DNA of 64,000 bases, from the NCBI GenBank assembly GCA_963931655.1, contig OZ007036.1, positions 868,001 through 932,000 on the forward strand, given 5' to 3'. Of this stretch, positions 57,511-64,000 are shown in pieces. The DNA comes from Butyricicoccus_B sp017886875. GTDB taxonomy: Bacteria > Bacillota > Clostridia > Oscillospirales > Butyricicoccaceae. Numbering within the stretch: the first letter of the stretch is position 1; the number at the start of each line of letters is the position of its first letter. Under the pieces are notes generated by a model that saw only the letters and a program-made list of their open reading frames with translations, was not told where the DNA came from and searched no databases. The position numbers and the translations under genes were made by a program.

Positions 57511-58761
57511 TTAAGCGGCTATTTTGCTTATATCCTCATTTTCTCCTAAAATATTGTGACAATCTGTTATCGCTTGATTTAATTTATTATTAATCTGAGT
57601 ATCGTCCAAATTTTGCGATAGTGTTTTATATACATCTAATAGTTCAAATCTTACATCTGCACCAGAACCACGATTTAGCATAAGCATAGGCACATAATTA
57701 TAACTTTTGACCTGTGCTTTACCTGTTTCACCATCTTTTTCAAGTTGAAGATTTAAAACTACAGTTGTATCAGTATATCTATCTTTTTGACTTGAGATAA
57801 AATTGCCAAGTGAATAGCAAATAAAGCCTTGAGTTTGTTCGCCATTTTGCTCATTTTTTATATAGAGTTTCATTGGCTGTAATACATGAGAGTGTCCACC
57901 CAAGATAATATCTGCACCATTATCAAATAAAAACTGAGCTATTTCTTTTTGATAGTTATTTTGCTGTATTTGGTATTCAGTGCCCCAGTGTATCATAATA
58001 GCAACAAGGTCAGTATTAAGACTTTGAGCATAATTCAAATCTTTTAACAATTTCTCTCTATCAAGATTGGACATATTAGTCATATAATCTGTATTAAATA
58101 TGTTTATTGAGAACATTTTATCATCAGCTACAGGTATACCATTTGTACCATATGTGTAACCCAGAAAAGCCACCGATATACCGCCCACATCAGCAACAAA
58201 AACGCCACTATTTTTATCTCTTTCCTCTTGAGTGCGATATGTGCCAACATGAGCTATACCACGTTCATCAAGTACATTAAGTGTACGTACTAATCCATCA
58301 TAACCCCTATCCATAGAATGATTATTAGATGTTAATAACATATCAAACCCAGCCTGCTTTAGTGCATCTGCAAGCTCATCAGGAGTATTAAAAGCGGGAT
58401 AACCTGAATAATCTGGACCACCTGCAAAAGTGGTTTCTAGGTTTGCAACTGCATAATCAGCTTTGGAAACCCATTCAGTAGCACCAGAAATCATAGTGGA
58501 ATAGTCATATTTATTTTGGGAGATACTCCATGCGTCATTGGTTTGAGGCATATGGCTCATAATATCACCACAAACAGCAAGTGTAGCTGTTATATCCTCA
58601 TTTATCTCTTCAATTTCATTATTAATTGTAGAGCTAGAAGCATTAGATATTTTATCATCACTAGGGGTATTAGGAGTTTTTTTATTACCTATAACAAATG
58701 TTGCACCAATACCTAATGCTATAAAAATCATCAATGAAATAGATATTATGTTTTTTTTCAT
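57511..58761 (-). CDS. CapA family lipid/surface-anchored metallophosphatase-like protein
   Basis: PGA_cap (CapA/PgsA-like) domain, related to calcineurin-type phosphatases and named after poly-gamma-glutamate capsule synthesis. The N-terminus has one hydrophobic segment (MKKNIISISLMIFIAL), an anchor or signal peptide, then a Ser/Asn linker. Metal motifs CGDIM, ANLETT, SNNHSMDRG, IHWGTEYQ and GGHSHVLQPM are intact. No capB/capC genes nearby, so a capsule role is unproven. Start 58761 follows GGGGGA; the TTG at 58773 is less likely. About 416 residues. Confidence 0.87.
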   Translation of the reverse strand: MKKNIISISLMIFIALGIGATFVIGNKKTPNTPSDDKISNASSSTINNEIEEINEDITATLAVCGDIMSHMPQTNDAWSISQNKYDYSTMISGATEWVSKADYAVANLETTFAGGPDYSGYPAFNTPDELADALKQAGFDMLLTSNNHSMDRGYDGLVRTLNVLDERGIAHVGTYRTQEERDKNSGVFVADVGGISVAFLGYTYGTNGIPVADDKMFSINIFNTDYMTNMSNLDREKLLKDLNYAQSLNTDLVAIMIHWGTEYQIQQNNYQKEIAQFLFDNGADIILGGHSHVLQPMKLYIKNEQNGEQTQGFICYSLGNFISSQKDRYTDTTVVLNLQLEKDGETGKAQVKSYNYVPMLMLNRGSGADVRFELLDVYKTLSQNLDDTQINNKLNQAITDCHNILGENEDISKIAA

Positions 58762-58856
58762 ATTATCCCCCAAAATAATTTATATAGGATATTATAACAT
58801 TATTTTTAAATATTTAAAATTACTTTTTACTATTATTTTTGATATATATTATCATT

Positions 58857-59816
58857 TTATATATCATTTGCACTTAAATAACCATATGCTTTTTGTGCAC
58901 TTTTAACCCCATTTACAACAGCACGCCCCATAACATAAGCTGCAAGTGTTCCAACAGCATTTATATCTGCTGATATATCGCCTACTGATAGAGCATAAAT
59001 AGAGTCACCATCAGCAGTTGTATGCACAGGGCGAATAGTTCTTGCAAAGCCATTATGAGCCATAGCAGCTATTTTATTCATTTGAGCCTTGTCAAATTTT
59101 GCATTTGTAACAATAGCACCTATTGTTGTATTACTTACAAACATATTTTTTATAGGTGCTATATTATTATACATAGCCTGCTCAGTTGAGCGTAAACCAT
59201 CTTTATTTTCATTTAACATACCAGCGATTTGTTTACCTGTATCAATATCAAAAATATCTCCCAGAGCATTTACAGCGACAATAGCACCCACTTTAAGCTC
59301 ACCAATTTGTACAGCAAATGTGCCTAAACCGCCTTTCATAGCAAATTCTCTGCCTGCAAATTTGCCCACTGTACAGCCTGTTCCTGCACCTACACAGCCA
59401 TTTTCCACCTTGTCTGTGCTTGCATTTTCACATGCTTTATATGCCATATCAGCATTAGGGCGTATATCATATCTTCCGACTGGTAAATCAAATAAACATG
59501 ATTGACATACAAGAGGGACTTTAGTCACACCTACATCAAAACCGATATTATGTTCCTCTAAATATTTCATAACGCCCCCTGCCGCATCAAGACCAAAAGC
59601 CGAGCCACCAGAAAGCACAAGAGCATTAATACCATCAACCATAGCAACAGGACTTAAAAGAGGAGTTTCTCTGCTTGCAGGACCACCTCCACGAATTTCC
59701 ACGCCTGCTGGTGCTATTCTATCACATAAAATTACAGTACAACCTGTTGCCGCCTCTATATTTTGAGCATGACCTACTTTAATATTACCTATCTCACAAA
59801 ATTCTATTTCATGCAT
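58857..59816 (-). CDS. P1 family peptidase (DmpA/BapA-like)
   Basis: N-terminal-nucleophile-like hydrolase of family P1/S58, homologous in fold to ornithine acetyltransferase; family members are aminopeptidases or beta-peptidases that self-cleave. IKVGHAQNIEAATGCTV at the start, RGGGPASRETPLL, VLSGGSAFGLDAAGG, GCVGAGTGCTVGKF and NTTIGAIVTNAKF are family landmarks; the cleavage site is probably in the last of these. About 319 residues. Start 59816 follows GGAGG. Substrate unknown. Confidence 0.87.
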   Translation of the reverse strand: MHEIEFCEIGNIKVGHAQNIEAATGCTVILCDRIAPAGVEIRGGGPASRETPLLSPVAMVDGINALVLSGGSAFGLDAAGGVMKYLEEHNIGFDVGVTKVPLVCQSCLFDLPVGRYDIRPNADMAYKACENASTDKVENGCVGAGTGCTVGKFAGREFAMKGGLGTFAVQIGELKVGAIVAVNALGDIFDIDTGKQIAGMLNENKDGLRSTEQAMYNNIAPIKNMFVSNTTIGAIVTNAKFDKAQMNKIAAMAHNGFARTIRPVHTTADGDSIYALSVGDISADINAVGTLAAYVMGRAVVNGVKSAQKAYGYLSANDI

Positions 59817-59845
59817 TTTAAAATCCTCCATTTTGGGTATATAAA

Positions 59846-59876
59846 AAACGGTCTGCTAAATATCAGCAGACCGTTT
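59846..59876 (-). terminator. terminator after the ECF substrate-binding gene
   Basis: Twelve-bp stem AAACGGTCTGCT/AGCAGACCGTTT, 7-nt loop, T-run on the minus strand. Confidence 0.88.
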
Positions 59877-59889
59877 ATATATTTAAAGC

Positions 59890-60522
59890 TTAATTAATAG
59901 CAAATTGACCTTTGAAAGCAGTAAGAACCGCCTTACATACTGCTGCTGTCAATATAGCGGCAATGATTGCTTCCATAACACCATTAGTAGCTATAATACC
60001 TATTATAATGCCTAAAAGAAGCTGAGGGTCTTTACCGCCAGCTATTGCATATTGTTCACCAAAAAATATATAAATTAATCCCATAACACCAATGGTATTT
60101 GTCATAGCACCTGATATACCAGCTAACATTAAGCTTACAGTATCATTTTTTATAACTTTCTTAACTAAAATGAATACATAACCAGATACAACACCAATAA
60201 GTATTCTAGGCAGCATAGCAACAACTATACTCCATATACTGCCATGAAATTGTTCATTAAAGCTATAAAACGGTGTAAATACAAATGAAGTGATATTAGG
60301 GTTTATTGTAGCCATAACAACACTTGTAACACCAAATAATGCACCAAGTCCAGCACCAACTCTAGGACCTAATAAACACGCACCAATAATAACTGGAATA
60401 TGCATAATAGTTGCTTTCATAAATGGTAAAGGAATGTAACCAAGCGGGGTTACGCTCATAACCATCATAATTGCAGCTAAAAGTGCAATTTGTACCATAC
60501 GTCTTAAATCTTTTTTTTGCAT
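59890..60522 (-). CDS. ECF transporter substrate-binding (S) component, probably pantothenate
   Basis: Membrane protein with about six helices and the S-component N-terminal motif (LRRMVQIALLAAIMMVMS, then IPLPFMKATIMHIPVIIGA). It captures a vitamin and works with shared EcfAAT modules, which are not in the window. Its position next to coaX points to pantothenate (PanT-type). 210 residues from start 60522, which has AGGAGG 8 bp upstream; a longer frame to 60549 has none. Confidence 0.82.
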   Translation of the reverse strand: MQKKDLRRMVQIALLAAIMMVMSVTPLGYIPLPFMKATIMHIPVIIGACLLGPRVGAGLGALFGVTSVVMATINPNITSFVFTPFYSFNEQFHGSIWSIVVAMLPRILIGVVSGYVFILVKKVIKNDTVSLMLAGISGAMTNTIGVMGLIYIFFGEQYAIAGGKDPQLLLGIIIGIIATNGVMEAIIAAILTAAVCKAVLTAFKGQFAIN

Positions 60523-60583
60523 AATTTTCCTCCTGCTGCCATCTTGCATTTTTGCAAGTATAGTGCATAAAATATTTAGGAAA

Positions 60584-61357
60584 TTAGCCTTTTTGGTTTT
60601 TGTGCCAAATAGCGATAAGCCCTTTGAGCGTTACATTTGCATCACAGACAACATCTCTAGTTATAAATGGTGCTAAAAACTCACCTGTACCGCCACATAA
60701 TAAAACATAAGGTTTTTCACCTAGTTCGTCACTTATACGGTCAATCATACCATCTACCATAGCCGCAGCACCAAAGATAGTGCCTGATTTCATAGCGTCA
60801 ACAGTGTTTCGCCCTAATATACCCTTTTTAGGTGCTTCCATACGTATTGCAGGAAGTTGAGCACCTACATGCCGAAGTGTATCTATTGAGCTTTTTACCC
60901 CTGATGCTATAGCTGTACCTATAAGAGTACCCTTTTTATCAACCACAGTAAAAGTGGTAACTGTACCCATATCAATTACAATGCAAGGTAATTTTTTATT
61001 TTTAAGTGCAAATACAGCGTTTGCGACCAAATCACTTCCCAGTGAGCGAGGATTATCTATTTTGATTTCCAAGCCAGTTTTAAGCCCTGAAGCAACATTA
61101 AGAGGCATTATCCCCGTCAATAGTTTTATAGCTTTTTGAACAGTTGTTGTCACTGCAGGCACTACTGAACACAGGACTGCACCCTTTATCTGGTTTATCT
61201 GTACATTGTAAAGCTGAAGTACATCTCGAATTTGACATGCATATTGCTCTTTTGTCAGTCTTTCGTCTGTTGCTATCGAGGCGACAAACTGAATTTCGTC
61301 CCCGTAGGCTATTCCCATTCTCACATGACTGTTTCCAATGTCTAAAGCAATAAGCAT
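60584..61357 (-). CDS. coaX: type III pantothenate kinase
   Basis: First step of coenzyme A synthesis, phosphorylating pantothenate. LIALDIGNSHVRMGI is the ASKHA phosphate loop; PRSLGSDLVANAVFAL and CIVIDMGTVTTFTVVD hold active-site Asp residues; GTAIASGVKSSID and LCGGTGE complete the type. 257 residues. AAAGGGG sits upstream of the start. The ECF S gene starts 61 bp downstream. An upstream membrane-protein frame runs on into the first 260 bp of this gene. Confidence 0.95.
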   Translation of the reverse strand: MLIALDIGNSHVRMGIAYGDEIQFVASIATDERLTKEQYACQIRDVLQLYNVQINQIKGAVLCSVVPAVTTTVQKAIKLLTGIMPLNVASGLKTGLEIKIDNPRSLGSDLVANAVFALKNKKLPCIVIDMGTVTTFTVVDKKGTLIGTAIASGVKSSIDTLRHVGAQLPAIRMEAPKKGILGRNTVDAMKSGTIFGAAAMVDGMIDRISDELGEKPYVLLCGGTGEFLAPFITRDVVCDANVTLKGLIAIWHKNQKG

Positions 61358-61802
61358 AAATTACAAACCCCTTTTTAGGCTTTTTCCCATGGGATTTATT
61401 ATATCGTGTTTTTTTATAATATGCAAGTTGTTTTGAAGTTATATAAGAAACAGGCATAGCGACAACACATATTAAAAACCAGTATAAACTGTATCTAATG
61501 CATACTTGACCTAGTATATTTCCCCATTCCTCAGAATAATCCCAAACATTTAATTTAAAAGATATATTGACTATTACTCCCACAAAAAACTCAGCAAGAG
61601 TTACAAAAATTGTTCCAGTAACCCATCTTAAAGGTAATTTTTTATCTTGCATATTTTCTTCTATAATTCCAAGCCCAATAAATACAAGCCCGCCTGTTAC
61701 AAACATACTCCAATGAGTAAAACCACGCCATAAAATCTCTATTAAAGCATAACCAGTGCCACCTAAACAAAAAAGCTCCGCTAAATGTCTACCTTTTTTC
61801 AT
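61098..61802 (-). CDS. PF06541-like membrane protein with frameshift-like extension into coaX
   Basis: Residues about 1-135 form four to five hydrophobic helices with NVWDYSEEWGNILGQVC, similar to PF06541 proteins (named putative ABC transporter permeases; role unclear) and to the neighbour at 61869. After YYKK the frame runs past a run of seven A (61409-61415) and continues about 100 codons, some 85 of them inside coaX, into Cys/Ser-rich sequence unlike any domain. One more or one fewer A would give a stop before coaX. The genuine protein is probably about 135-150 residues. Start 61802 is preceded by GGTGAT, a weak site. Confidence 0.6.
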   Translation of the reverse strand: MKKGRHLAELFCLGGTGYALIEILWRGFTHWSMFVTGGLVFIGLGIIEENMQDKKLPLRWVTGTIFVTLAEFFVGVIVNISFKLNVWDYSEEWGNILGQVCIRYSLYWFLICVVAMPVSYITSKQLAYYKKTRYNKSHGKKPKKGFVIYAYCFRHWKQSCENGNSLRGRNSVCRLDSNRRKTDKRAICMSNSRCTSALQCTDKPDKGCSPVFSSACSDNNCSKSYKTIDGDNAS

Positions 61803-61868
61803 AAACATCACCGAAGCTTATTTTGTCTTAAATTAAATTATATTATCCATAAATTAAAATTCCATTTT

Positions 61869-62426
61869 TTATTTTTTTAAGAAAATAACATGAAGCCAAT
61901 CCAAACAAAATGGAATAAACATAATAAAAAATATTATTAACTTAGCTTTTTCTGTTAAAGCGTCCTTTAATTTTACCAAAAATGGCTGAATAAAATATAC
62001 AATAATAAGTCCACCAAGCCCAAAACGAACACTTGCACTTAAACAAATTCTACCTTGAAACTGTATCTTATAAGAAGTATAATCCCAAAGCCAATAACCA
62101 ATAGTCCATTCTAATAGATAACTAACTATTAGTTCTACAATAGTAGTTACAATAACAATAACCAAAAATGCTAAAACAGGTGTCATGTTTATTTTGCCCA
62201 GCTTTATTTTTTTATGAAGCCAAGGACTTATACATGCTAAAATTAAGAGTGCACCTGTGCCATAAACAGGCAAATAAGGGCCAAATAACAATCCTCTATT
62301 AGAAAAGCCCCATCTATAAATAACTACTTCAAGAAATACTTCATATAACCAACCAATAATACAGTATGCCATGAAGTATAAAAAATATGTACGAAAACGC
62401 TCAAATGGCATTTTTTCATTATTCAT
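61869..62426 (-). CDS. PF06541-like multi-pass membrane protein
   Basis: Membrane protein of 185 residues with five to six hydrophobic helices. FMAYCIIGWLYEVFLE, NRGLLFGPYLPVYGTGA and WLWDYTSYKIQFQGRICL are the family pattern of proteins labelled putative ABC transporter permease (PF06541); the label is old and a transport role is unproven. GGGGGA precedes the start. It lies 67 bp upstream of a related gene, so this is a tandem pair of diverged paralogues. Confidence 0.8.
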   Translation of the reverse strand: MNNEKMPFERFRTYFLYFMAYCIIGWLYEVFLEVVIYRWGFSNRGLLFGPYLPVYGTGALLILACISPWLHKKIKLGKINMTPVLAFLVIVIVTTIVELIVSYLLEWTIGYWLWDYTSYKIQFQGRICLSASVRFGLGGLIIVYFIQPFLVKLKDALTEKAKLIIFFIMFIPFCLDWLHVIFLKK

Positions 62427-62470
62427 GTTTTATCCCCCTTTTTTTATTTTATTTTACTATATAAATAAAA

Positions 62471-62495
62471 AAAGTCCAGTAAAAAACTGGACTTT
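62471..62495 (-). terminator. terminator after pgi
   Basis: Ten-bp stem AAAGTCCAGT/ACTGGACTTT, 5-nt loop, T-run of seven on the minus strand. Confidence 0.9.
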
Positions 62496-62510
62496 AAAAT
62501 TTAATTCTAA

Positions 62511-63845
62511 TTATTGACCTAGACGAGCTTCAAGCTCCTTGCGTAAGTCTTCAAATCCTGGTTTACCAAGCAGAGCAAACATATTCTTTTTGTAGGACTC
62601 AACACCTGGCTGGTTAAATGGATTAACGCCAAGCATATAGCCAGAAATACCGCAAGCCTTCTCAAAGAAGTAAACCACATAACCGAAGTTATATGAGTCA
62701 GCCTTTTCAATTTCAAGCACAATATTTGGAGCACCACCGTCCATATGAGCCATCAGTGTGCCCGCATAAGCCTTAGAGTTAACAAACTGAACATCTTTAC
62801 CAGCAAGGTAATTTAAGCCGTCAACATTGCCTTCCATTTCTTCAATAACGCAATCGCTACGCTGATTTTTAACCCAAAGTACAGTTTCAAACAGATTGCG
62901 AGTACCGTCCTGAATAAACTGACCAATAGAGTGTAAGTCTGTAGAGAAGTTTGCAGAAGTTGCAAAAATACCCTTATGGTCTTTACCTTCAGACTCATCA
63001 AATAGCTGTTTAAACCATTCACCCATCATAACAAGAGATGGTTCATAGTTTACAAGGATTTCCATACCTTTACCCTTACGATAAAGAATGTTGCGAAGTG
63101 CAGCATATTCAAAACAAATATTATCTTCCTTGTTAAACTCCTCACGAGCATCAGCAGCACCCTTCATAGCAGCCTCAATATCAAGACCAGCAACAGCCAT
63201 AGGCAGCAGACCAACAGCAGTTAGAACAGAGAAACGACCGCCAACATCATCTGGAACAACAAAGGTTTCATAACCTTCAGCATCAGATAAGTTCTTTAAT
63301 GCACCACGAGCCTTATCAGTAGTAGCAAAGATATGGTCTTTAGCACCTTCCTTACCATACTTTTCTTCTGCAAGCTTTTTAAATACACGGAAAGCGATTG
63401 CAGGTTCGGTAGTAGTACCAGACTTAGAAATTACATTAATGCTGAAATCTCTATCGCCAATAATCTTAATAATATCATTGATATAAGATGAAGAAATATT
63501 GTTACCTACAAAGTAGATTTCTGGTATACCCTCTTTACGGGTTTGGTTATAGAACTGACCATTTACAAATTCAATAGCAGCTCTAGCACCTAGATAAGAA
63601 CCACCAATACCAATAACAACTAAAACGTCACAGTTGCCCTGAATTTTCTTAGCAGCAGCCTGAATACGAGCAAACTCGTCTTTATCATAGTTAACAGGTA
63701 GGTCTACCCAACCATGAAAATCATTACCTGCACCAGTGTGATTTACAAGCATATCATTAGCTTGCTTAATCAGCGGCTTCATCATTTCGGTTTCGTGTGC
63801 AGCTACAAAGCCTTCAAGACCTGTTTTTTTAAGCTCCATTACCAT
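62511..63845 (-). CDS. pgi: glucose-6-phosphate isomerase
   Basis: Interconverts glucose 6-phosphate and fructose 6-phosphate. VVIGIGGSYLGARAAIEF, VISKSGTTTEPAIAFR, DDVGGRFSVLT and the QFIQDGTRNLFETVLW segment match the Firmicutes-type Pgi of about 445 residues. ATG at 63845 follows GAGGTG. Codon use is that of a highly expressed gene. Preceded by a promoter containing a long palindrome and by glyA. Confidence 0.96.
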   Translation of the reverse strand: MVMELKKTGLEGFVAAHETEMMKPLIKQANDMLVNHTGAGNDFHGWVDLPVNYDKDEFARIQAAAKKIQGNCDVLVVIGIGGSYLGARAAIEFVNGQFYNQTRKEGIPEIYFVGNNISSSYINDIIKIIGDRDFSINVISKSGTTTEPAIAFRVFKKLAEEKYGKEGAKDHIFATTDKARGALKNLSDAEGYETFVVPDDVGGRFSVLTAVGLLPMAVAGLDIEAAMKGAADAREEFNKEDNICFEYAALRNILYRKGKGMEILVNYEPSLVMMGEWFKQLFDESEGKDHKGIFATSANFSTDLHSIGQFIQDGTRNLFETVLWVKNQRSDCVIEEMEGNVDGLNYLAGKDVQFVNSKAYAGTLMAHMDGGAPNIVLEIEKADSYNFGYVVYFFEKACGISGYMLGVNPFNQPGVESYKKNMFALLGKPGFEDLRKELEARLGQ

Positions 63846-63874
63846 TTTTGAAACACCTCATTTTTAAATATCCA

Positions 63875-63903
63875 TATATAATAAGACTAAGTCTTATTGA
63901 CAA
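63875..63903 (-). promoter_or_regulatory. pgi promoter with palindromic operator-like spacer
   Basis: TTGTCA, 17-bp spacer, TATATA on the minus strand. The spacer is almost exactly filled by the palindrome AATAAGACT-T-AGTCTTATT (63880-63898), suggesting a repressor site; a weak glyA terminator is the alternative. Confidence 0.55.
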
Positions 63904-63904
63904 A

Positions 63905-64000
63905 TTAGCAGTAAATTGGGAAACGACTGCACATTTCCTTTACATTAGCACGAATTTCATCAGCCTTTGCATCGAAATCTGTTGCAGCTTGCCAAATAAA
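63905..64000 (-). CDS. glyA: serine hydroxymethyltransferase, C-terminal end (cut by window edge)
   Basis: Only the last 31 codons are present, reading IWQAATDFDAKADEIRANVK and ending MCSRFPIYC. The pattern of a basic helix followed by CxRFPIY-stop is how GlyA proteins of Firmicutes end. The enzyme makes glycine and one-carbon units from serine. The identification is limited by the short fragment. Confidence 0.65.
   Translation of the reverse strand, partial: FIWQAATDFDAKADEIRANVKEMCSRFPIYC

Overview
The window looks like chromosomal DNA of a low-GC, anaerobic member of the Firmicutes (Bacillota, class Clostridia). Support comes from AT-rich intergenic DNA, strong AGGAGG-type ribosome binding sites, TTGACA/TATAAT promoters, a PPi-type phosphofructokinase, SepF, DUF951 and DUF3006 proteins, YtaF- and SpoIVFB-like membrane proteins, and the 16S sequence. 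No transposase, integrase, phage gene or CRISPR array was seen, so this is core genome. I cannot name the species by eye; the 16S at 42457-43985 would settle it.

Layout: 1-4.5 kb (minus) holds threonine synthase (cut by the left edge), an M19 dipeptidase, YraN, RNase HII, RbgA, signal peptidase I and L19 with a leader. 4.6-6.6 kb (plus) holds a GH13 amylase-like enzyme and a YtaF/MntP-like protein behind a hairpin that covers its ribosome binding site. 6.6-17.8 kb (minus) holds aspS-hisS, mgsA-minD, and the cell-shape cluster mrdA-mreD-mreC-maf-U32-zapA. 18-24.7 kb (plus) holds proBA, a CYTH protein, the PutP proline symporter, a DUF3006 protein, lysA and sepF. 24.7-33 kb is mostly minus: ispF-ispD with an M50/M23 protease pair, two transporters, uridine phosphorylase with DUF951, an S1 protein (plus) and rarA. 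33-38.3 kb (plus) holds hisC and a phosphorelay operon: HPt, a response regulator with a decayed HD-GYP domain, and a hybrid sensor kinase.

38.4-44.5 kb is a complete minus-strand ribosomal RNA operon, 16S-Ala-Ile-23S-Lys-Glu-5S, driven by three tandem near-consensus promoters and carrying four related palindromes in its spacers. After it come a lipoprotein and a small unknown protein, divergent PPi-phosphofructokinase and aldolase genes, and a tRNA-Thr/Tyr/Tyr cluster. 49-57.5 kb holds a PP2C phosphatase with a coiled-coil tail, a secreted protein with a decayed polysaccharide-deacetylase domain, ilvE, a second hybrid kinase paralogous to the first, and a PAS-GGDEF diguanylate cyclase. 57.5-64 kb (minus) holds CapA, a P1 peptidase, an ECF substrate-binding protein beside pantothenate kinase CoaX, two PF06541-like membrane proteins (one apparently frameshifted into coaX), pgi, and the end of glyA.

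The least ordinary items are the phosphorelay with its degenerate HD-GYP protein and distant paralogous kinase, the palindromic repeat family inside the rRNA operon, the 7-A run that fuses a membrane-protein frame into coaX, TAAGAC inverted repeats at the pgi and PPi-phosphofructokinase promoters, and a methylglyoxal synthase with Glu in place of the catalytic Asp. No clearly new multi-gene defence or mobile system was found.
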